Below are positions 42,414 to 53,524 of a stretch of DNA of 64,000 nucleotides, piece by piece (positions within the stretch are counted from its first letter, which is position 1; every line of letters begins with the position of its first letter). The position numbers and the translations under genes were made by a program. A model generated the notes under the pieces. The model searched no databases. It saw only the letters and a list, made by a program, of their open reading frames with translations, and was not told the DNA's origin. Source of the stretch: Chrysophaeum taylorii (taxonomy: Eukaryota; Sar; Pelagophyceae; Pelagomonadales; Pelagomonadaceae); the NCBI GenBank assembly GCA_029834535.1, contig JAQMWT010000456.1:124001-188000 (forward strand), written 5' to 3'.

Positions 42414-43172
42414 ATGAAATACGCGAACAAGCAGCGAGTGCTCGTGGTGACGTCGCGCGGCGTCTCGGCGCGGCAACGGCATCTCGTCGACGACGTGGCC
42501 AAGCTGCTGCCGCACCACAAGAAGGAGTCCAAGGTCGACGCGAAGAAGGACTTGCGAAGTTTGAACGAACTCGCCGAACTTGGATCCTGCAACGGCGTCG
42601 TCTATTTCGAGGCGCGGAAGCATGCCTTGTACCTCTGGATATCGCGGCGGAATGGCCCCGCGGCGAAATTCGGCGTCCTCAACGTCCACACCACCGACGA
42701 GCTCCGGCTGACGGGAAACTGCGCCCTGGGTTCTCGCCCTTTGCTTTGCTTTCACAATTTTCGAGACGACGTCGTCATCTTTAAGCATCTTTTGGCGATA
42801 ACTTTCGGGACACCGCGTGGCCACCCAAAGTCGAAACCCTTCTTCGACCACTGTCTCTCTTTCTCGATGCTCGACGGCAAGATCTGGCTGCGTCACTACC
42901 AGACGACGAGCGACGATCAACTCGTCGAGATAGGGCCGAGGTTTGTCCTCGACCCGATCCGCGTCCTCGCCGGCAGCTTCTCGGGCTCGACGATATACCA
43001 CGTCCCCACCGAACCGAAAAAGCGAAACAAGCTTCACGATGATTCCTACGAACGACGCCAACGTACGAAACTCCAGCGGAAAGAGCACAAGCGCAACAAC
43101 CAAATCCCCAAGACCGACCTCGACGGCCTCTTCGCCGCTGACAACGCCGATTTTATTGGGCCAGATGAATGA
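42414..43172 (+). CDS. BRX1: Ribosome biogenesis protein BRX1 (Brix domain)
   Basis: 252 residues from the ATG at 42414. Upstream frame continuation lies in YKT6 and is a shadow. The Brix domain is readable throughout: RVLVVTSRGVSARQRHLVDD at the start, LRLTGNCALGSRPLLCFHNF at about residue 95, and FGTPRGHPKSKPFFDHCLSF at about 128, the BRX1 signature. A basic tail (ERRQRTKLQRKEHKRNNQ) follows. BRX1 acts in the nucleolus in assembly of early 60S pre-ribosomes. The length is at the short end for the family because acidic N-terminal and C-terminal extensions are missing. Confidence 0.95.
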   Translation: MKYANKQRVLVVTSRGVSARQRHLVDDVAKLLPHHKKESKVDAKKDLRSLNELAELGSCNGVVYFEARKHALYLWISRRNGPAAKFGVLNVHTTDELRLTGNCALGSRPLLCFHNFRDDVVIFKHLLAITFGTPRGHPKSKPFFDHCLSFSMLDGKIWLRHYQTTSDDQLVEIGPRFVLDPIRVLAGSFSGSTIYHVPTEPKKRNKLHDDSYERRQRTKLQRKEHKRNNQIPKTDLDGLFAADNADFIGPDE

Positions 43173-44033
43173 ATGAGTAAACGCGTTTATTTAATTTATA
43201 GTGCGGCAACTCCTCTTCGCGAATCTCCATCTCTCGGAGCCTCTGGTGAGATCACCATCATAAAAAGAGTAAAGACTGGCGGTCGTCGCACAAAGTCGTC
43301 ACGCGAACGCACCACCAGCGGCCGGTCCCCCCGGCTTCTCGGACACAGCCTCGACCACGTACGTCCCAGCGGTTTCTTTTCTTTTATTTTCTTTTCTTTC
43401 TTTCTTTGTTCTTTACAAAAAAAACAGTTTTTTTCTTTCAAAATTCATTTTTTTGTTGTTGTACAACATATACACTACGTCACTTGATTGATTCTTTTAC
43501 AAGTATGTATGAAAATCAAACAAATTCTACTTAAGTGTCCTTCAACGCCTCAGGAACTCGATGTCAGCCGACGATAACGGGCGGCGCGATTGCTAGAGAA
43601 AGGCACGGGCGAGTGGCGACGAGGCTGCGATTGCGAGGGCGGCGAAAGACGTGCAGCGCAAGACGCGTGCCGCGAGCGAAGCCCAAAACGACGATGCGGC
43701 GAATGCCGTATAGATGAAACCGAGGATAACAACCAGCCTCCTCGTGCAAGGACGCGCAAGACAACGCCGCACCTTCTGGGTCGGCACGATCCGGAAGCAG
43801 AAGAGGACGATGCGCTCGGCACCATCCTTGACAGTGATGCGAATGAATTCGTTCATGCCAACCAGGCTCCGGCGCAACAGATGCAAAAGACACTCTGCCT
43901 CATCAGAGGGGTTTTTGTTTAAGGTCGACGATTGCTGAGAAGGGGGGGTGTGCTTGAAGGTTCTAGTGCGTTCTCTGGGGACATTTGGGATTCTGGGGGC
44001 TTCGTTGCGCGCGGTGGGTAATACTAATAATAA
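43173..44033. other. Intergenic region with weak dispersed-repeat match
   Basis: T-rich tracts (CTTT) lie at about 43370-43455. At 43922-43990 there is a weak match to the start of the dispersed repeat (GTCGAC, then GCTGAGAAGGGGGGG, GTGCTTGAAGGTT). The frames at 43590-43920 have no ATG and no family, so I do not call a gene. The last five bases, AATAA, are the left target duplication of the copia element. Confidence 0.45.
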
Positions 44034-44131
44034 TGTGAGGAAGCTATGACACTTACCCCTGTACCACGTACGTCCAGTATCCCTACGTCATTCCCTCATC
44101 GCTAGAGTAACGCCCCATTCCTTTTGTCGCA
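44034..44131 (+). repeat. 5' LTR of the copia element
   Basis: 98 bp, TGTGAGGAAGCTATGACAC at the left and TTGTCGCA at the right. Preceded by AATAA. Confidence 0.9.
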
Positions 44132-47100
44132 TGGTAAGCAGGTGCTCGTCGACAACGACCTGAGCTTGCTTGCTTCGTGGCGACTTCTTCTCGGCTTCAG
44201 TTCATTGCTTCGTGTTCCGTTCGTTGTCGTCTATCATATGTCCTCGATCGAAATTAAGGATAGCAAGTTTTTTTTTCGCAAAAACTTGATGCCTTCAGCG
44301 GTGAGCGACATCTTTTCCACCAATGGACACGTCGTCTTGAGAACATGATCATTTCCACCGGCGATCACATTATCTTGACCAACGAAACTTGGACTAGCAT
44401 CTCAGCATCTGGCTGCTCTGAAGAAGAATTCATTTCGCGTCAAGCAACAACGTTGGTACTCTGCGTTGTTTATGACCCTCCCGATGCATGATACTGATCG
44501 CGCGTATATATCCGTGAAAACCGCGATATGAACTTCACGCGGCTTTCTTTACAAGCGCATTACCGATGTCTACATGGGCCATGGGGATCGCGTAGCTCAG
44601 TCTGCAATTGCTTCACTGCATTCACTGGTGTGCAATAATATATCGATGATCTTGAGACCTTTCTTAACAAGTGCATCACCGGAGTTCAAGTTGGTCGGCA
44701 CCATCAAGATTTCTCTGACGCCCTTGCATTGCAATTGCTTCAAACCAAAATTCCGGACTCCATCTTGTCTAAGGATCTCATTGCGCTGCTTGAGACCCTA
44801 AACTGCGCACACATGGTGGTTTCGTTGATCGCCTCAACAGCAAAGTTTTCGATTAGATATCCAGACCAAAGTCTCCGCTTGTCAACGTTGCTATACGTGA
44901 GGGTCCCCGCCATCGCGATCGTTGTGACTTTTTGTGGTGGCAGCAACCACCCCACTGCTAAATGCTTCCATCGTCTCCGTGATTTGCGCTTCAATCCACG
45001 TTCCCGCCCTCGCCCACCTTTCCGTTCCAGGCCTCAGCCTCCATTTTACCGTGGCTCTCCTAATCCCAAGCGCCCACGCCCAACTGACCTTTGTCACTTT
45101 TGTGGCATTCCTGGTCATTGCAAGAAAGATTGTCGCAAGCGCCAACGCTACTTACTCTCCCAAGCCGCACCCCGCCCTCTTTCTCGTCCCCAATACACAC
45201 CTCGCCCAAATCCACCATTCTACCAAAACTATCTCTCCGCCCCCATACCACTCTTGCCTCCCTCTCAACCCTCTCCGCCGCTTCCTGCGTTGCCACCCTC
45301 CACCACACCCTCTGTCCCGCCTCCCACCGCCATGTCTTCCCCTCCCGACCCATCTTTTCCTGCACCCACCTATCCGTCTTTCAATTTCCATCTTTTTTCC
45401 ATCTCCCCCACCATTCACCAAGTCTTGTCTTCTACCAACTCGCTCAACGCTCTGCTCACCGCCCGTGAGCCCGACTATCTTCACTCCAACAACCTTCGCC
45501 TTGTTGTCTACGATACGGGTGCCAACGTCAACCTCGTCAATTCCCCTGCTGGCTTTACAGACCTTGACAACACTCAACAGCACTCAATCAACTCTGCTAT
45601 CGGCACTGGCTCTGTTTCTGGTTCTGGCACTGCTCACTTAACGTTCCCTTCCATTGGTCCTCTTGACAATCGTGGTCTTCCTTCTCCAGCACCCACTCTT
45701 TCCGCCCCTCATGGCATCCATATCGCTTTTCCGCATACTCTCATCTCTCCTGGTCTTGGTGATAAGCGGATTCTTTCTGACCATGCCCTTGAGCAGGCTG
45801 GTTACGATTGTCATACGATCCAAGATGTTGGGCCTACTCATCCCTCAACGAATCTTACGTCACCGCCAGACGCATCACGTCATTCCTCTGCTCCGTCGCT
45901 GTGGTCTCCTATTGATCGTCTGTTGGATCGGCAATACAACCGCTGCGCCCTACGCGGACTTTGTTTCCCCATTTGTGGCATTTTCTTCTTGCCCTCGCGT
46001 ACACGACCCTTGTGCGTTTCCCGTTGTGTCTCAACGCACCCAACTCACCTACGACATTTGGCATGCTCGTCTTGGTCATTATAGTCCCTCTTATATCCGC
46101 CGTTTGTCTTCTCTCGCTGTTGGTGCACCGCTCTTCCCAAGTTCCGCGTCTCTTTCTTTTTGTCCTGCTTGTGCTTTGGGTAAAATGCATGCTGCACATG
46201 TTGGTCATCGTAAACCACGTGAATCCACTCCCAGCTCTCTTCCTGAAAACGAAATTTTGTCACGCCCACGTGCCGTCGCGCCCTATCTTATTATCCACGC
46301 TGATCTCATGTTTACCGGTGTCCCTTCTTTCATTTACCAAGACCGTGCCATCCTTACGTTTGTCGATGATCATACGCGCCGCCGCACACGTTACTTTGCT
46401 CCTCGACACGATGCACTCACGAACGCTCGTCAACTCGAACTTTTACTGTGTACTGTGGTTCGACCCTTTGGCTATCGTATTGCCCTCATCTACACTGATC
46501 GTGACAAGTCACTAATGGGCCAATTCGAAACCTTCTGTCTGGGCAACAACATCGCCATCAAATCGGGCTCCTGCTGCTCAATCCAAACATTCACAGGCGC
46601 ACGCTTTTTCCGGTGTTGTGGAACGCTCCCATCGCGCAACTGCTGATATTACTCGAACTCTTTTGGAGCATGCACACCGTCCACCTGATTTTTGGCGTTG
46701 GGCCAAGGAAACGGCTCACTTCATCTCCGAGCGAATGCCAAACGCCTCCAACCCTGGTTACCTAACGCCATATGAAATGCTTCACGAAACCTTGCCCCGC
46801 GTCGATTTTTTTCGTGTTTGGGGCTGCCCTGCTGCTATTCTCACTGGCGACAAATGGCCTACCAAAGCTATTACTGGCATCTTCATTGGGTATCCCTCTG
46901 CTGGTCCTGGTTATCGTATCCTTCTTCAACGCGCCACCGGTCCCGTCATTCACACTTCCATCGATGTCGTTTTCGACGAGAATTTTGCTATGCGTAAGTC
47001 CCTGTCCTCCCAACCCCTTCCTCCTCCCCTCGTCGATCCTCGTTTCCCCGATTTGTTCTACTATGATACTCGTTTGTCTTCCGCTGTTGCTCCCTTGTCT

Positions 47101-49197
47101 CCTGTTTTTGATGCTCAGGAGCCGGCCTTATCGGAACTGATCACCCCAAAAACAATACCACAACCATCAGCGAACAATGCGAAAAGTGCACCATCACGTC
47201 GAGCCAAACGGAGCCGACCGCGCAAAGTCAACCAAAGCGCACATTATGCTGAAACAGAACCTACTCGCGAAACCACGAACTCAAATTCTGGCGTTTGTCC
47301 ACAACGCACTGTCGATTCTGTTTCCTCCTGTCACTCCCTGTATGTTACTTATTCTAGCTTTCGTTTGTTAGTTCATTATGTCTTCCTTCCCCTTTGTCTA
47401 GCCCATACCCTTGTTGATCCCCAATTTGTCCAAGCCCATTACTCTGCTTCCGAAGAAACTTCCCAATATTCTTACGTTGATGACGGCGCTATCACTTCCA
47501 CTCATTTACGCGAAGCTTTAGCTCATACAAATCCTGAGCAAACTTCTACTTTTTCTGTCAACATCTGCACTTTAAAGTGGGTCCTCCGCAAGAAGTATGA
47601 ATCTGGCCGCTTCAAATAGTACAAGGCTCGTCTCGTTATCCGCGGTTACACCCAGGTTCACGGCATTGATTATCACGATACGTATTCTCCGGTGGCCAAC
47701 ATTGTCACTCTTCGGTTCTTTCTCACCTTCGTTGCTGTTCATGACTGGGATTTGCACAAGTTGGATGTCAGCTCCGCTTTTATCCAAGCCCCCATTGACG
47801 AAGACATCTATGTCTGCCCCCCCGAAGGCTATGCTCCTCGCCAACCCACAGATGGCTCCAAAATCGTTTACAAACTCCGTCGCTCTTGGTATGGTTGCAA
47901 GCAAGCTTGTCGCAATTGGTGGCTTTATTGGGAACGCTTCCTTGTCAACGATTGTGGCTTCGTCCGCGGATCTGGTGACACTTGTAGTTACAAGCTGTTG
48001 CTTAATTCCACTGTCGTTCTGCGTCTTGTTCTTGTCGTTGATGATCGTCCTGTGGCGCACCCTCGTCATTGCCTTGGCCATTACCAAGCTTTCTTTCTGC
48101 GTCTCAAAGCCTTCACTGATGTCAACGAACTCGATCTTCACACTTGCGTTGGTCTCCGCATTACGCGTGATCGCGCGACGTCGCACGCTCGCTATCGACC
48201 AATCCCATGCTATTCGCGAAATTCTCACCGAACATCGCTTTATCCACAGTAAACCCGAATTGACTCCCGCTCCCAAAGGTCTTCGTCTTTCTGCGGCTGA
48301 TTGTCCTGCACCTGGCTCCCCCGATCAGGTCTTCATGGCACGCATCCCTTTTCGTCGTATTGTCGGTTGTGTCTTGTTTATTTCTGTTATGACACGCCCT
48401 GATATCACTTGGAACCTCAATCAGTGTGCGCGTTTCACAGACAATCCTGGTAAACCCCACTAGCACGCCTTATCCCATACCCTTCGTTATCTCAATGGTA
48501 CTCAAGATCTTGCCCTTGTTCTTGGTCGCGATTCTACCCTTCGTCTCTGTGGTTATTCTGACTCCAGCTGGGCCGACGACCCTGATGACCGCCACTCAAC
48601 CACTGGCTTTTGTTTTCTCCTTGCTGGCTCTATGATTTCTTATTTTTCCCGCTCGCAGTACCTCCTCGCCCGCTCATCTTTTGAAGCCGAATTGCTCGCT
48701 CTTTACGCCGCTACTGCTGAGCTCACTTGGCTTCTCAAAATTTTTGACGACTTTGATCTCCCTCGTCACACGGTACCTATGTATGTCGATAACAGCACCA
48801 CCGTCACCCAAGTCCGTCTCCAGTGTCTCACGAGGCGCACCCGCCACATTGACATTCGGTTTTGCAGCGCCGCCGAATATGTATCATCGCAATCACATTA
48901 TTGATCTCCAACACATTCCCCGCCTTGACAATCTCAGCGATATCTTCACCCGCAGTACGGAAGCTCCTCCCTTCCTTCGGCTTCGAGCTCGTTACCTCAC
49001 CTCGTGACTTCGCATGGCATCTCCTGTCTTATTATGCCACAATACCTCTCCTGACGTCTTTTTCCACCTTCTCAAGCTTCTCCTCTGTGAGCGTCTCACT
49101 TCCCTCTTTTTTTTTCCTTTTCTTTCTTTTGCAGCACCTGTGTGTGAGGACCTCACTTCCCCCTTTTTTTTTCCTTTTCTTTCTTTTCCAGCACCTG

Positions 49198-49301
49198 TGT
49201 GAGGAAGCTATGACACTTACCCCTGCACCACGTATCCAGTATCACTACGTCATTCATTCATTCCCTTATCGCTAGTGTAAGGCCCCATTCCAGTTGTCAC
49301 A
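49198..49301 (+). repeat. 3' LTR of the copia element
   Basis: 104 bp, TGTGAGGAAGCTATGACAC at the left and TTGTCACA at the right. Followed by AATAA. Immediately upstream, a C/T-rich tract with an imperfect tandem repeat (about 49085-49195) precedes it. Confidence 0.9.
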
Positions 49302-49589
49302 AATAACATTGTTCACCGAACTAGTAGTATGTGACCCATGAATAGATACATAGAGTACGTAGGTAGTAGTATCAAGGGTTCGGGGGGCTTCGCCGCGGAT
49401 ACATACTACGCAGTATTAAAATGAACAGGCAAGGTCGCCCCTCTCGACGCATAAGTATAGTATCAGGGGTTCGGTGGCTCCTGTCTTACGCATCACGGAA
49501 CGTCACCGGATGTAGTATAGTAGTATCAATAATGGGCAGAAAACAAATGTGCGGCTGCTGACAGCTGGTAGATAACACTCACAGCATAA
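49302..49589. other. Spacer between copia element and FMO gene
   Basis: Contains an imperfect repeat of about 75 bp: GTAGTATCAAGGGTTCGG near 49367 and ATAGTATCAGGGGTTCGG near 49457. No coding signal; it presumably holds the FMO promoter. Confidence 0.4.
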
Positions 49590-51602
49590 ATGTTTTCTGC
49601 GACGATGTCTACGAGCGGGCAGCAGCGCGTGTGCGTGATTGGTGCCGGGTCGAGCGGGCTGATTGCCGCGCGCGAGCTCAAGGCTGCGGGCATCAACGAT
49701 TTTGTGGTTCTAGAAACGCAGGAAGGGCCGGGCGGGCTGTACAAGCGCGACAATTATGAAAATTCTTGTCACACGTCGAACAAATGCTACACGAGCTTTG
49801 CGTGCGCGCCGCCGCCTGACTTGACGCAGTGCGACCATTATACGCTGGGGGGCTACGTGAAGTACCTCGAGGAGTTCGCGGAGAAGTTTGACCTGGGCCG
49901 GCACATTCAGTACCGCACGAAAGTAGAAGCCGTCGCCCGAGACGGCGACGGTTGGAAAGTGACGTATGGCGGGCGAACGTCTCGATTCGAGATCGTGGTG
50001 TGCTGTTCGGGGACCCACACACACCACTGTCACCCGAAAGCACACGCGTGGCTCGAGGGATTTTGCGGAAACGTCCTGCACTCTTCCGAGTTCCGCAAGG
50101 CCCTCAACTTCAAGGACAAACGGGTCGTTATTTGCGGGGGCGGCGAGTCCGCGGCGGACATTTCGGTGCAGTGCTCCAAGGTCGCGGGGCAGACGTGGCT
50201 GGCGATGCGTCCGCGGACGGGTCACGTGACGAACCGCGCCCCTCATCTCCCCGAGGTGGATCACGCGAGCGAGGCCCGCGTGCAAGCCCACATCAAAGAC
50301 CCGGACAACGTTCCCCCAGAGGTGTCGTTCGACACGGATTTGACGGTCGCGCACTACGCGACGTCCGAGAGATTGTTTGGGGTTCACGGATACAAAGACT
50401 GCGTCGCGATGGCCACGAAAGACTTTTTTCCCGGAACCAAGATGAACGTCTACAACAAGAGCGTCGTGACGAGTCAGTTCGGGACCAAGAGTGGGGGGTT
50501 TTCGTCGGCGATCGCGCGTTACGGATGTGTCCCCAAGCCGCCGGTCGCGTCGTGCGAGGGTACGACCGTTATTTTCGAAGACGGAACCAAAGCTGAACAC
50601 GTCGACGCCGTAATCCTCTGCATCGGCTACACGAACGACATCGAGTTTCTCGTCGATGACGACGTCAAGGCCAAGGTCGTGAACCCGCGGAACTCGTTGA
50701 AGCACGTCGCCCACCCCGACGTTCCAAATTTTTTTCTCGTCGGCTTTGTCCGGCCTGCCTTTGGCAACATCCCCACCCTCGCCGAGCTTCAGGCGCGCTG
50801 GGTCGCGCAGCTCGTGACGGGCCGCACCAAACTTCCTCCTCGCGCTGATATGCTCGCGAAGATCGAAGAGGATCGCGAATACGAGGAGACGACGTTCGTT
50901 TCTGGCAAGCGTCTCAAAGCCCTCACAAATTACTACTTGTTCGCGATGGATATGGCCACCCTTACCGACACGCACCCCGACTACGCCAGGATATCGCTCG
51001 AAGATCCCCTGCTCTTCCTTAAGCTCGTCGTCGGCCAGTTCAACGCCTACGCCTTCCGACTTAAGGACGACTACGACACCTACCGCAAGTGCATCATGGA
51101 CATGCCCGTCTCGGAGGTCTGGCACCTCGATCTGGCCCTCCTCATCAACAACGCCCATCTCTATCTCCTTTTCGGCGACGCCTACAAACTCCAAGGTGTC
51201 AACGTCAATCTAAACTGGACCACCCGCGCTCTCGTCTCCCTCCTTCTCTTCCTGAATCCCCTCTACGTCGCCTTTGTCGTCGTCCCCTGCGCCTACGTCA
51301 CACTTATTTCCTGGACCGTCCTCGAACTCAATTCTGTTCGTCTCGTCTCCAACCTAGACTCCTTCCGCGCAATCCGTCGCCCCTCCTACTACATCGCCAA
51401 GACGCCCTACGACGCCCTCCACATCAAATGGAGCCGCGCCATGCTTATCTTCTTCATCATCACGACCTTGCCTTTGGAGCTTCTCATGACCGCCCTCGTC
51501 AAGAAGCACCTCATCAACAAGTCCCACATCCCCACGCTCAAGTTCATGCAGCGCGAGTCCACCTACAAAAAAATCAAGGCCAACTTCGTCTTCTTCAACT
51601 AG
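49590..51602 (+). CDS. Flavin-containing monooxygenase-like protein with C-terminal membrane region
   Basis: A 670-residue single-exon protein. The FAD-binding Rossmann motif is GAGSSG at about residues 18-23. The NADPH-binding motif is GGGESAAD at about 178. The FMO-type region between them contains VVCCSGTHTHHCHPKAH, and the later conserved ILCIGYTND and NFFLVGFVRP are present. This matches class B flavin monooxygenases, which oxidise soft nucleophiles (N, S) using NADPH and O2. From about residue 530 there are hydrophobic segments (about 535-570 and 620-640) and a Lys-rich tail, so a membrane anchor is likely. The family is usually about 450-550 residues, so the C-terminal extension is unusual. 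The substrate cannot be told. Confidence 0.88.
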   Translation: MFSATMSTSGQQRVCVIGAGSSGLIAARELKAAGINDFVVLETQEGPGGLYKRDNYENSCHTSNKCYTSFACAPPPDLTQCDHYTLGGYVKYLEEFAEKFDLGRHIQYRTKVEAVARDGDGWKVTYGGRTSRFEIVVCCSGTHTHHCHPKAHAWLEGFCGNVLHSSEFRKALNFKDKRVVICGGGESAADISVQCSKVAGQTWLAMRPRTGHVTNRAPHLPEVDHASEARVQAHIKDPDNVPPEVSFDTDLTVAHYATSERLFGVHGYKDCVAMATKDFFPGTKMNVYNKSVVTSQFGTKSGGFSSAIARYGCVPKPPVASCEGTTVIFEDGTKAEHVDAVILCIGYTNDIEFLVDDDVKAKVVNPRNSLKHVAHPDVPNFFLVGFVRPAFGNIPTLAELQARWVAQLVTGRTKLPPRADMLAKIEEDREYEETTFVSGKRLKALTNYYLFAMDMATLTDTHPDYARISLEDPLLFLKLVVGQFNAYAFRLKDDYDTYRKCIMDMPVSEVWHLDLALLINNAHLYLLFGDAYKLQGVNVNLNWTTRALVSLLLFLNPLYVAFVVVPCAYVTLISWTVLELNSVRLVSNLDSFRAIRRPSYYIAKTPYDALHIKWSRAMLIFFIITTLPLELLMTALVKKHLINKSHIPTLKFMQRESTYKKIKANFVFFN

Positions 51603-51949
51603 CATAGCGGAAATTAACTTGCACCAACTCTCCTCCTTGTAGTTCGTTCCTGGACGACCTCTCTCCAGGATCTTGTGATGTCGCCTGCTGCTGAGCCTGC
51701 AAAATTAATTAACAGCCCGCTGCCACTTTTTTCCCAAGCAAGCACAAGCAAGCATGTTCTGATAACCGAAAAAAAACAACAGCGATTTGAGGATGGCTAC
51801 GCCGGTTGTTGTTGGGAAAATGAAATGACCTCACCTGCCTTATTCATCACATGTAATGGTGAATAAATAAAACACGCTTCACCACCCCCAAATAATTAAT
51901 TTCAACACCCCAAATTCAATCTTCGGAAGACTTAGGTCCAACCCGAAAA
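51603..51949. other. Spacer between FMO and BTB genes
   Basis: AT-richer DNA with GAATAAATAAAA near 51861, a likely polyadenylation region for FMO. No coding signal. Confidence 0.4.
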
Positions 51950-53071
51950 ATGGCGGCGTTAGCGTCTCATCTCGGCCAAGCCAAGACGGAGGGCATGTTC
52001 AGCGACGTGGAGGTGGTCGCCGAGGGGTTCGGGTGGGAGGCGCGGCAAGCAGCGCACCGCGTGGTGTTGGCACAGGCTGACTACTTTCGCGCGCGCCTCG
52101 AACGTTGGAGCGGCGACGTTGTCGGCGCGCACTTCGACGACCGCGCGGCCACGCGCGGCGGCTTCGAGGATGTGCTCGAGTGGCTCTACACGGCCACCTG
52201 GCCGCCCCAGGATCGGTGGGTCGCGCGGCTCTCCGTTGCATCCTTTATCGCCGCGCGTCGAGCCGTCGACGAATGCGCGGCAGCGCTCGCGAGACCCCCC
52301 CCAGTGGGTCCCCGCGAAGCCCTCCGACGCGCGCTCGAGGCGCGCGACGCTGCGCGTACCTACGACCTTCCGGGCCTCGGCGTTGCGGCTGGGTGCTTGA
52401 TGCGGACGTCTATCGCTCTCGCCGTCTTGCTCGGAGCACAAATTTCGGAATTTCTCGGACGCGTTTCGTCTGAGGAAATGAAGAAACTCCTCGGGATCGA
52501 CACGACCTTTCACGCCGAAGCCTGGTTTCCCAACGAGCAGAGCCGCAAGCGCGTCGTGGACGCCTGGGTGGCCGCTAACCGTGCCCCGCTCGCGGCTCCC
52601 CGACCCGACGCCCTCCGCTTCGGCTTTGCCTTCGACGCCTCAAAGTTGGCAACCCTCGACCGCGGCGATTGGCTCGAGGAGTCGGTCCACGAGTCTCATC
52701 TCAGCGACACACCTCTCGGCTGCTACGAACACTTCGTCCCAGAACTTCGACGCGAAACGGCGCTCAGGCTCCGGCTCTGCAACGGCCACATCACGGCAAA
52801 CTTCGTCGTCCACCGCGACAACCGGCCTCTTCGGGCGAACCTCCACCTCGCCCTGCGCTTCTTCAAGCTGGACGGCGCCACCGTCTTCCTCGATCCTAAC
52901 CTCAAATTCCACCACGTCTACTACGATTCGAGCTCCCACTATATCCCCCGAGGCCTCTTCAAGCACCACGTCTCCTCCGACCTTACCTGCTTCCCGAGAA
53001 CCCACCTCCCTAACTACCACCATTTCGGACGCCTCTTCGTCGCCCTCACCCTCACCATGCACCTCAACTAA
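51950..53071 (+). CDS. BTB/POZ domain protein
   Basis: 373 residues from the ATG at 51950. Residues about 15-100 form a BTB/POZ domain: MFSDVEVVAEGFG, AHRVVLAQADYFRARLERW, then FEDVLEWLYTATW. A helical BACK-like region follows (about 100-200). The second half (about 210-373) is a beta-rich segment with strands such as TALRLRLCNGHITANFVVH and ANLHLALRFFKLDGATVFLD that I cannot assign. BTB proteins of this layout are often substrate adaptors of cullin-3 ubiquitin ligases (established for the family; inferred here). It is intronless. Confidence 0.75.
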   Translation: MAALASHLGQAKTEGMFSDVEVVAEGFGWEARQAAHRVVLAQADYFRARLERWSGDVVGAHFDDRAATRGGFEDVLEWLYTATWPPQDRWVARLSVASFIAARRAVDECAAALARPPPVGPREALRRALEARDAARTYDLPGLGVAAGCLMRTSIALAVLLGAQISEFLGRVSSEEMKKLLGIDTTFHAEAWFPNEQSRKRVVDAWVAANRAPLAAPRPDALRFGFAFDASKLATLDRGDWLEESVHESHLSDTPLGCYEHFVPELRRETALRLRLCNGHITANFVVHRDNRPLRANLHLALRFFKLDGATVFLDPNLKFHHVYYDSSSHYIPRGLFKHHVSSDLTCFPRTHLPNYHHFGRLFVALTLTMHLN

Positions 53072-53524
53072 GATATAGCAGCGACATGGTAGTCATGCCG
53101 TGCCGACCATCTCTACCCCAGAGGCCAATCAATCAATCAATCAATCAATGCGCATCATGGCCGTTGTTGTCTCCCGATACCATTCGTCTCGCGTGCATCC
53201 ATCCGCGACGACGACGACGTCAGCAGGTCACTCCGTCAATCAAGAGGTGTCCTGCAACGCTTGGTTATTATTGTTGTTGCTGTGTGCACAATCTCTGTTT
53301 GTTGCGTCCAACAGCCGGCTTCCTCGATGATGATGATGATGCGCATGAAACGAGGAACATCGCACCCGTGCAGCGGGGTGTGGTATGGTTGTGTCATTAT
53401 TAACGTGCGTTTTGGAGATGCGAAATATAATATGAGCTGACGACGCGCCTTGATTTTTACAGCCTCCCCTCGCGGCGCCATCATTTCTCCTCCGCGACCA
53501 TCGTCGTCGTCGTCGTCGTTCGAT
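53072..53524. other. Spacer with several microsatellites
   Basis: CAAT repeats at about 53126-53147, GAT repeats at about 53329-53341 and a CGT tract at 53501-53518. No gene seen. It separates the convergent BTB and MEKHLA genes. Confidence 0.45.

Larger units (their letters stand above)
44034..49301 (+). mobile_element. Ty1/copia LTR retrotransposon, complete length but broken (fossil)
   Basis: LTRs of about 100 bp (44034-44131 and 49198-49301; TGTGAG to CA) are roughly 90% alike and flanked by the 5-bp duplication AATAA. The parts lie in copia order on the plus strand: gag with a CCHC knuckle near 45.09 kb (CHFCGIPGHCKKDC), protease near 45.5 kb (YDTGANVNLV), pre-integrase HH-CC region near 46.05 kb, integrase to about 47.0 kb, reverse transcriptase about 47.6-48.4 kb (VCPPEGYAPR), and RNase H about 48.5-48.95 kb. 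The coding region is interrupted in several places, roughly half a dozen, so it is not active. LTR divergence suggests a moderately old insertion. The fragments at 26.5 and 28.9 kb belong to an older relative. Confidence 0.92.

Noticed and set aside
43590-43925. Overlapping 97-110 residue frames on both strands
   Set aside because: No ATG at a sensible place, no family, and the two strands are equally open.
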